DNA from: Adiantum capillus-veneris
Lineage: Eukaryota > Streptophyta > Polypodiopsida > Polypodiales > Pteridaceae
Assembly (NCBI GenBank): GCA_014529385.2
Contig: CM043967.1
Span: 83,142,778-83,204,777 of the forward strand
Reading direction: 5' to 3'
DNA length: 62,000 nt
The translations under genes were made by a program, and so were the position numbers. A model generated the notes under the pieces. The model was not told the origin of the DNA, did no database searches, and saw nothing but the letters and a program-made list of their open reading frames with translations. Below are positions 54,261-62,000 of this stretch, piece by piece (within the stretch, counting starts at the first letter, position 1; every line of letters begins with the position of its first letter).

Positions 54261-55669
54261 TGAACATAAGGAGAGTACTTGATTGAAGGTAGAAAAATAA
54301 ACATTATACTTAGTTAGCTTGGCATGAACAATACTTGAAAAAGAGAGAGAGAATTAGAGAAATTGACAACAATTAAGGACTGGATTTACTTGGAGCCCCC
54401 CCCCCCCCCCCCCCCTCAAAAGGCTTTTGTATTATAGATTCTCCTTTGAAGAGAGACTTGGTACAATACATGCTTTGTGTTCCTTGAAACCTTGTTGATG
54501 CCATGAAGATGGAAAGCTTCAAGCACTGTAACTAACTTGCAAAAACATTAACTTTTCCCCGACTCAATCCCAACACCTCAAACACCTTCAAAGGTGGAGA
54601 GAGCTAGCATGGAGTGAGGGAAGGGAGGAGGAAGAAGATGTATCGTACGAGAAAGAAGTAGTCTTCTCATATATCATTACTCTTAGAGCTCTGGTTGGAT
54701 TTGGATTCCATAGCCAAGAGGAGTTGGTGTAGGCTCTCTACTTCTCAAGCTTGGAGAAGGAGATGAAGTTCTTGCTCAACACATGAGAGAATGTTTGAGT
54801 GTGTGTAAAAATGCACAAGAAAAAATGAGAGCCTTAATTGCCTTGGTTGACCCCTCTCTCTCCTAGCACTAGCTTGCACGCCATTGGCCCATGCCAAGGC
54901 TTAGCCCATCATAGGCTTTGTTCATATCAAGCAATATCGGTAGCAATTGGACAAGTTTCCTTCTTTCCCCCTTTGAGAGAGAGAGAGCTTAATTAATTAT
55001 TTAAATGCATCTAAATTCTGATTGAACCTCCTTAAAGGCCATCCAATAGGATTCAGACACACTATGAGGGCAACATGGCTAGGGGCTTGACATGTGTCTT
55101 TTATGCCTCTTGAGTCTTGGGATTTCCTTGAGTGAGTGTGTGTGTGTGTGTGTGTGTTCTCTCTCATCCCCTACTCTTAGGGCTCGCCCCTCCTATGTAG
55201 GAGTCATGTTTGACTTGAACACCACAAGCATGTTGGTCATGAAGCACCTTAGTCATGAAGCACCTCAAGCACCTTAGTCATTAAGCACAATAAGCACCTT
55301 AGTCAACTCAAGCACCTTAGTCAGCTCAAACACCTCAATCATCTCAAGCACATGCATAGCTTGCCTAAGGTCTACAAGTACCGAAAGGTCCTAGGTCTAA
55401 GGACTTTAAACACTAGCCTTTGGAGGTCTGTAATGAAGCTAACCCTAAGGTCTTTTAAGATCCAATAACTGCTCATTTCTCTTTGGTAGACCATCTCCTT
55501 TTTGGACCCTCAATGAGATGTAGCCTTCTCTCCCTTTGGTCCCGTGCTGATATAGGTCTAAAAGCACATATCTATATTCTAACTCTTGTTCCCATTCATT
55601 TTCCACATTAAATGATCATTTCAATATGAGAAAATCATTTGGGATAGGTAGGTATTAGAGTTTATGACA
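54209..55669 (-). repeat. E3 3' LTR
   Basis: Resembles the E1 and E2 LTRs throughout. A poly-C run lies at about 54397-54415, an AGCACCTTAGTCA-type minisatellite at 55235-55350 and a TG tract near 55137-55157. Confidence 0.82.
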
Positions 55670-55999
55670 TTACCTCTCTCTTGAAACCATAGTCGCCCTT
55701 AGAGAAGATAAAGCCTTAGTCATTAGTCTATATTTCTTAGTGGGCCAAGGATCCCTTTTTACCTTACAACATCATTCCAGAATGGATGACTAATCCATTT
55801 GGTGCTTGGGAGACTTAGTTGTCGCAAGCATGCTTGCATATCATACTCCCAGAGTAGAGTGACAAATTCTACTTGGTGTTGGGAGATGTAGTCATCACAA
55901 ACATGATTCTAAGCATGCATACTACTTAAATTTGTGCATAATAAAAAGAGAAATAGTCTTATAAGACAAAACATTGCTCGTTTAAAAAGAATTTTCATT

Positions 56000-57474
56000 T
56001 GCTTACTCTAATGTAGGATTGTAAGCATTGACAAGGTTCATACTATCCTTAAGCTATGTTCCTTGCATCCATCTAGCATCTTCAAAAGTATAATTTTTGA
56101 ACTTAATAAGATACCATTGGATAATTTTACCATGTCTTAGTACCTCGTCTTCATGTCAAAGGATGGATTTGGACTGGAGCACCTCTTCTTGATCTTTGAT
56201 CTCGGGCGGATCCTCAATTATTGGTTCTCTTGGTGGCTCTTCTTTGTAAGGCTTCGGTAAGGTCACATGAAAAGAATTTTGTATGAGCCAATGATTGGGC
56301 AACTTTAGTTGATAGGCCATCTCATTGATTGGTTTTAAGATTTGAAAAAGACCATAGTATCTTTTTGCTAGCTTAGCATAATACTTTTAGAGGCCTGTAG
56401 GATTTTTGCCTGTGGTTTGCCTCAATCGAGCCTTGGGAAACTTGAGTAGGACCCAATCATTTTCCTTGAAAGTTAAGGCTCTTCTGCTTGTTAGCAACAG
56501 CTTTTTTCCTTTGTTGTGAGATGGATATAGCCTCTTTAATCTTTTGAAAAGATTCTTGTAGGTCTCGACTATACTCATTAGCAGAGCGAAGATCTTACCA
56601 TGTACCTTAAGTAGCAAGGGACTTTTAGGTCTTCCCTCAATGATCTCGAAAGGTGCCTTCCCTGTAGTAGTATGGACAATGTTATTGTATGCATACTTCT
56701 CCCATTGTGAGCGTTGATCTACTTCTGTAACATAGTACTTGAGTAGATCTAGGATCATAAGGTTCACTATTTCACTTTGGCCATTCGTTTGTGGGTGATA
56801 GAACAAAGAGAAATTTAATCTTGTTCCTAGATTTTCAAAGAGACCTTTTCAAAAATTACTGATCATTCTGGGATCTCTGTTTGACAATATGGATGTTGGC
56901 AAGCGATGATGTTTAAAAATCTAGGATATGACCTCGAAGAGTAGGTTGAATCTCTTTATGCCCCACATAGGGAGGAACATGGGATTCATACATTACTTTC
57001 TCACGAAGGGAGTTAGTAACACATAGCTTATTTCCATGGAGAAGATAATGAGGTGAAATTTTCTTCTTTCTTCCCTAAGGCAAGGGCTGAAATTATATCC
57101 TTGAAATCAGGATCAGTAGCATAGTTATCTATCGTAGAAGATAGATCATTGTGAGTTGCTATAGACACTGCATTTACTCTTGGTCATCGTGATAGTGCAT
57201 CAGCTCATTGTACTTGCTAGCAATATGAGCAATATAAAAATTAAATTACGAAAGAAAATTTGCCCACTTCATTTGTTTGTTGGAAAGCTTGGTTTGTGTC
57301 ATGAAGTATTTAAGACTTTGGTGATCTATTCGTAGGATGAATGGAGTCCCCAAAAGATAATGCTTCCATGTGTCAAGGGCATGTAGAACAATTAGAAGCT
57401 CCTTTTCGTATATGCCCAATACTCGTTCATCAAAATCGAGTCTTCGACTCTCGTATGCTATGTCATGCCCTTCT
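56000..57474 (-). pseudogene. E3 RNase H, integrase and chromodomain remnant
   Basis: RNase H (about 57474-57180), broken integrase (the best frame is 56806-56387, with HPQTNGQSEIVNL and [12 protein letters not shown]), and chromodomain-coding sequence near 56000-56200. Stops and indels break the frame, for example at 56387 (TAA) and near 56590. Confidence 0.82.
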
Positions 57475-57722
57475 TGTTATAGAATTGATATTTTATTATT
57501 TATTGCAGCTGACAGGTGGAAAAGACTAGACCAAGCTAGGCCTATGCGAATGGAAATATATATATATTGTACATTTTATTATTTTGGCCATTTATGACCG
57601 GCCGGCCAATTTGTAATCACTTTGACCATTTAAGAAATCTATACATGAAATACGTGCAAGAGGGAAATGGTCACTCTTGCACGGGGGGAGATTGCACCCA
57701 ACGCCCGTGTCTATTCTTCTCC

Positions 57723-57765
<43 letters not shown>

Positions 57766-57964
57766 CCGTGCCGGTGTGGCACTCCGCTCTAGGAGGCGCA
57801 TCTGCACGTGCTTTTCTTATCTCTCGCTCGATGTCTCTCTATGTTGTGTATGGCGTGGAATATGTGCAAGGATGGTTTTCAGGTATTCAACTTTGTCGAT
57901 TTATGGGCTTGCAATATGTTGTTTTCTCTATTTTGTAGGGCCATCGCCTTCTCCGTTTGTAGCA
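57475..57964 (+). repeat. 5' LTR of an element inserted into E3
   Basis: 490 bp from TGTTATAGAATTG to GTTTGTAGCA. It begins precisely where E3's RNase H is interrupted. It has an ATATATATATATTG TATA-like stretch near 57555-57572 and a (CT)n run at 57727-57763. No second copy is in the window. Confidence 0.75.
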
Positions 57965-57965
57965 G

Positions 57966-57977
57966 TGGTATCAGAGC
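57966..57977 (+). other. Primer-binding site of the inserted element
   Basis: TGGTATCAGAGC, one base past the LTR end; initiator-Met type. Confidence 0.88.
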
Positions 57978-58966
57978 GCAAGACTACGCTCTTGGTAATA
58001 AGCAATTAGAGAGGCTATGAATTCACATTTGAGTGAAGATCTAGGCAATTATACACCAAAGATAAGTGTATTTATCCAATTTTTCTATTTTTTGATTTTT
58101 TGGCTTCTTAAATATTATTTGTTCCTAGTAAATTTTTGAACGACTTACTTCTAATCCTTCCTCACTTGGTAATTAATGAAAGTTAGGATCGTGAAAGTCA
58201 TAGTCTTATACCAGTAGGACCAAAGTTTGTACACTGTTAATATATAGATACATATACATACAATAACAAGCACAATCAACATAAGCAAAGCTTGTAATGA
58301 TAGGATGCACGTGTGTGACGTATGATAAAGACAAATACTTAATTAAATCAGAGAGTCTATATAGTAAAAGAAGATGATGATGTAGAAGACGTATAATGAG
58401 AATAAATTTTTGGGTCACAAGGGACCTTTGTGATGCTTGCCTTGTAAGAAGCAACCCCTCCTCGATAATGAATCACAACGGCCAGGGTAACTTGAAGTAC
58501 CATAAGTACTGGTGGGACGCAGACCCAAGAGATTCCAAAGGTTTATTAAAAGAAAATAAATTAAAAAAACTTCTCTCTCTGTTGCACGGTTGGAGCCCCG
58601 CAAACCTGCTCGTGAGGCCTTTGCCACTTTCAGCATCAATGGCTCGACGCTCAAGCAACACCTGAGCTACCGGATTTCCAGCGATGTCATCATCAAATGA
58701 CGTCTGCACACGTGGCAAGATGCTCCAACAACGACTGACCTGCCGGAAACATGACTTCTCTCTCTTGCGCAACCTGTGCTGCATGCCATGCAGATTCTTT
58801 GTCCCTCCTTCTCTCTCTAGAAACCGTCTGTTTCACTCTCACTACAGGGACCGTCCACTAACCCTCTCTCTCTTTCTCAACTGATGGCGTAGCTGTGTGC
58901 CTTACCATGCACACCACCAACCCGGCTAGACCGCATGCGACTTCTGGCAGTCCGCGTCGACTCTCT

Positions 58967-58999
<33 letters not shown>

Positions 59000-59142
59000 G
59001 CCGAATGGTGGCACACCCACACAAAAGCCTAGTTCTCTCTCTCTCTCTCTCTCTCACCAGGACTACCACCCACTCTCCATGCAAACTGGTTGAGACCACT
59101 TCCCAACTCACCAACTCCTCACCATGCAGACTCCACCAGGTT

Positions 59143-59184
<42 letters not shown>

Positions 59185-62000
59185 GCCCAAGCAGTTGGCA
59201 TCTCCCTACCTCTTTCAGTGGCGCCCACCGTGTAGCCATCACCCACCTACCCCTGGAGCCACCACTCCACCACACTCTCCGGCTTCCACTCCTAGCTCCA
59301 CACCCGCAGGTTCAATTGCATGCACACTCTCCAACGAACATCTCTCTCTCTCTCTCTCTCTCTCTCTACCCGCTACTAGTTTTTCTTTCACTAATCACTG
59401 GCGGCGTCCAATTTTTTGTCCTGGCAGCCCCATGCAGCCATCAATTACCTCATCTCAACTACAAACTTTAGTCATCTTTCTCTCTCTCTTTCTCACTCGT
59501 CAACAGGCAGCCGGCCGTTGCATGCCAGTAAACACAACAAACATCTCCTTTCTCTCTATCTAATTGACCCTCGTTCACCAACTGCTCAACCCCTTTCGTG
59601 TCGCCATCCATATCTCCCATAATCACCAAATACTACCTCCTGTCTGTAGCACATCTTGGCCAACCCACAACTCCCAACCCCTCCTCATCGCCAGGTCCTG
59701 CAACTCATGCAGCCTCACTCTCGGTAACCTCCCCCATTTACGTTGCAGATCTCCTCTCGCGGTGCTCTCTCAAGCCACTCTTTCTTTGATAACTGGCAGA
59801 CCCGCAGGCCTTTAATGCCCTCCTGCTAAGCTGCTGGCCGCCAACTCCCCCTTCTGATCAAAGCTCCCTTGGTCTCTTGCAGATCCCCAGCTCTTCTGCA
59901 GTGCCGCATCCTCCACCTTCTCTTGCGAAGTGTGTCCTGCTCGAGACCATTCTCATCCACAGGGCGACCCATGCTCCCGCTTCCTTCGGCGTTGGTTTCC
60001 TTTTGCGCAACGGCGGCTCCACGTGCACGATACCCTCGCATCATTGCAGGCAACTTACCAAAGAACACAAAAAAAAAAACCTTTCCATTTCCCCCCTTAA
60101 TAATTTGAACCAAGAGTGGTTCCCACCCATCTTCTGCCATGTGACCCTCCTTACTCAAGCTCTGGTAGTACACAAAGTGCGCACCACTCTTTGACACCCC
60201 TATTACTTCATTTTATTTAAGTACCCAGACTTCCAATTAGATCCACAAGGAGTGTATCAGCTTTCTCTCATATCTCTCCTCACGGCAGCAAGTTCCACGG
60301 CACCATTGGGCATCATCGGTTCATCTCATGGATACGATCGGATCTCATTGGTACCAATGATCCCACACATATTTCAATTATCAAACTGTCGTGGTGTAGA
60401 AGGGCCTCTACGATCGAGCAACCTATCACATGGCTCTGCAATTCCTCATCTTCTCATGACCCTGAATATTTCCCGATCTTAGGGTCTCCATGAAGCTACT
60501 CACTCAAAACCCTATGGAGGATTGGCCTCACCCACATGGCAAGATACTACAATGTATCAAACCATCATTGTAATGTTGAAATAGCATCTAAGATGCCCAA
60601 TTGACCTTAGACCTCGAAATTAGGCAATATTAACGTGTATTCAAATAATTGAACCACTCCCTTCGATAGCTAGTATTAGACTCTTATTGATTTTTTTTGG
60701 TGACTTCTTATCGCACAATTTCCATTAAAAAAATAAAAAATTATTTCTTTTCCCCCAATGAGTATGCAGCATGATCTTCCTGAATACGGACACCCATTTT
60801 AGCTATCTCGTCAGCATTGTATTTGACCTTGGTTAATACTTTTGATTGGGCTAAATACAAAATTGTGTATGACCATATCTGCACATGTTTCTGCTCTAAG
60901 AGTGGTTTGTGATAACCACTTTTGCAAACTCATATAATTACTGCTATGACTCATACTACATGATCTTTTTGTGCCTCCTTCCATCTACCGAGGTTGTCAA
61001 CTGCCATAAACTCCTATGTAGGGCTTAAAATTTATTGCACTTATAAAATTGTCAAGATTTCTTGATTTTGTCCTCTTCAAATGGCTCATTGTTATCTTTT
61101 ATTGGTTGTTAATTACTGTCGCAATAGACAACACCATTATCTTTCTTAAGTTTACCACAACTTTACAAAAATACCAGTCTCTGTCTTGACTAAACTTAAC
61201 CAAATGATTTTGATACCGATCTTCATTTTTCTACCTTGTTTATTGTTTAAGATTCACACCAACCGATGCAGACCACAATGTGAGGCAAACATATAAGTCA
61301 TCTCATTGTTATATTTTCAAAAATTACTTTAAAAATCTTGAGTGATAATATACTAGCCATGTTCTATTAGATTCTATGATACCTTCCTTGCTTGTTATCA
61401 ATCAAACATCTAAACTACTACTTGGTTGAGTATACTGACTCTCTCATCCAAGATTGTGTCACAATACGCCTTGATGTGTTTAGTAATTCCATCCAAAAAG
61501 ACAATGCATCTCTCTCTACATGCACACACAGGTACATACGTTTTCAGCTGCAACATACCCTCCAGGTATGTCCATCGAATACATCGATGACTCTGTTCAT
61601 ATTTTGTTTGTGTCATTGTCCTATACACTATGAAATCAAACACTTCTCACATCTTGGCTCCTACTTACATTGACTGAAAATTTGGTTGACATGATTTGTC
61701 ATTAAGCTCTATAGCTACTCACATCAGCTAAGATATTTTGGATTCATGAACAACATTTTGTAAGTACCCTCCTACCTTGTTGACCGTTGGGTCAACAACA
61801 CAACATAACTCAAGTTTCGTACCAAAGTCTTATCTTTTGCGAGTTATGAAATGCTGCGGATTATGGCTATAAACGTCATTTGTAATGAGTAGTTATTCTA
61901 GTTTCAGAAGCCGGGGTGCAATGGCACTTCCAGATTGTAAATACAAAGCCATTTGACCCATTCAACCCCATTTTTGGTTAAACCTAAGGTAGCCTTAGTA
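57978..62000 (+). mobile_element. Interior of the inserted element, no pol visible
   Basis: About 4 kb to the window end with no RT, integrase, protease or Gag motif on either strand. 58560-60480 is pyrimidine-rich with several (CT)n runs (58966-58999, 59034-59054, 59146-59181, 59338-59367). 60480-62000 is A+T-rich with no recognised gene. It could be the interior of a large non-autonomous (LARD-like) element, or the element may end inside and host sequence resume; no 3' LTR was found to decide. Confidence 0.4.

Larger units (their letters stand above)
54209..57474 (-). mobile_element. E3: decayed gypsy element of the E1/E2 lineage, interrupted
   Basis: LTR at about 54209-55669 (left edge blurred by the tandem duplication), polypurine tract 55672-55682, then a chromodomain and integrase remnant up to RNase H at 57474, where another element's LTR begins. 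~290 bp of the integrase is deleted near 56935 and several stops are present. The 5' part of E3 is presumably beyond the window on the far side of the insert. Confidence 0.85.

Noticed and set aside
59826-60197. 123-codon minus-strand frame
   Set aside because: No recognisable motif, composition fits the biased region, and overlapping frames of similar length exist on the other strand.

Overview
The window looks like nuclear DNA of a land plant with a large, retrotransposon-rich genome. The evidence is spliced genes with GT-AG introns, a glutaredoxin-DEP-DUF547 gene of a type known from plants, many Ty3/gypsy and Ty1/copia elements primed by initiator-Met tRNA, and long (GA)n/(GT)n tracts. 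A fern or gymnosperm would fit, but nothing here fixes the lineage. I see no bacterial-type operons, CRISPR arrays or rRNA/tRNA genes.

Layout. 1-8786 is a young chromodomain Ty3/gypsy element (E1, minus strand; the outer ~116 bp of its left LTR lie outside the window) inserted into the 3' end of an old plus-strand copia pol. 9053-13878 holds that copia's tail and a decayed plus-strand derivative of the E1 lineage that has lost RT, RNase H and integrase. 14340-17100 is a ~322-bp tandem repeat carrying a solo E1-type LTR (14528-16149, target duplication TCCCT) and large GT/GA microsatellites. 18013-20017 is a compact GC-rich non-autonomous LTR element without pol, just upstream of the host gene.

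Host gene. Exons at 20336-21162, 21861-21916, 22054-22287, 22357-22648, 23824-24020 and 49844-49994 join in frame into one protein: glutaredoxin-like domain, DEP domain, DUF547. Its last intron (24021-49843) is 25,823 bp and is mostly nested LTR retrotransposons: an old plus-strand LTR fragment (from 24253), a copia element with ~193-bp LTRs (24992-33619) split by a TR-GAG-like non-autonomous element (26921-30123, TSD GCTCA), and an old gypsy element E4 (33809-48485, TSD TCTTT) split by a very young gypsy element E2 (38218-46764, TSD ATTCA). The splice sites and reading frame across all this are intact, so the gene may still be expressed.

Downstream of the gene are unassigned sequence with weak exon-like segments (49995-51506), a solo LTR of the E2 type (51507-52948), copia RT/RNase H remnants (53088-54172), and an E1/E2-lineage element E3 (about 54209-57474). 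E3 is cut inside RNase H by the 5' LTR and primer-binding site of another element (57475 onward). The interior of that element, more than 4 kb to the window end, has no recognisable pol and much pyrimidine-rich repeat.

The most notable points are the intron grown to 25.8 kb inside a conserved domain-coding gene, the RS-like (Arg/Ser) tract in the gypsy Gag, paired ATTGG/CCAAT motifs repeated through the gypsy LTRs, LTRs packed with telo-box motifs, and two small non-autonomous LTR families. All LTR divergence figures come from reading by eye and are approximate.
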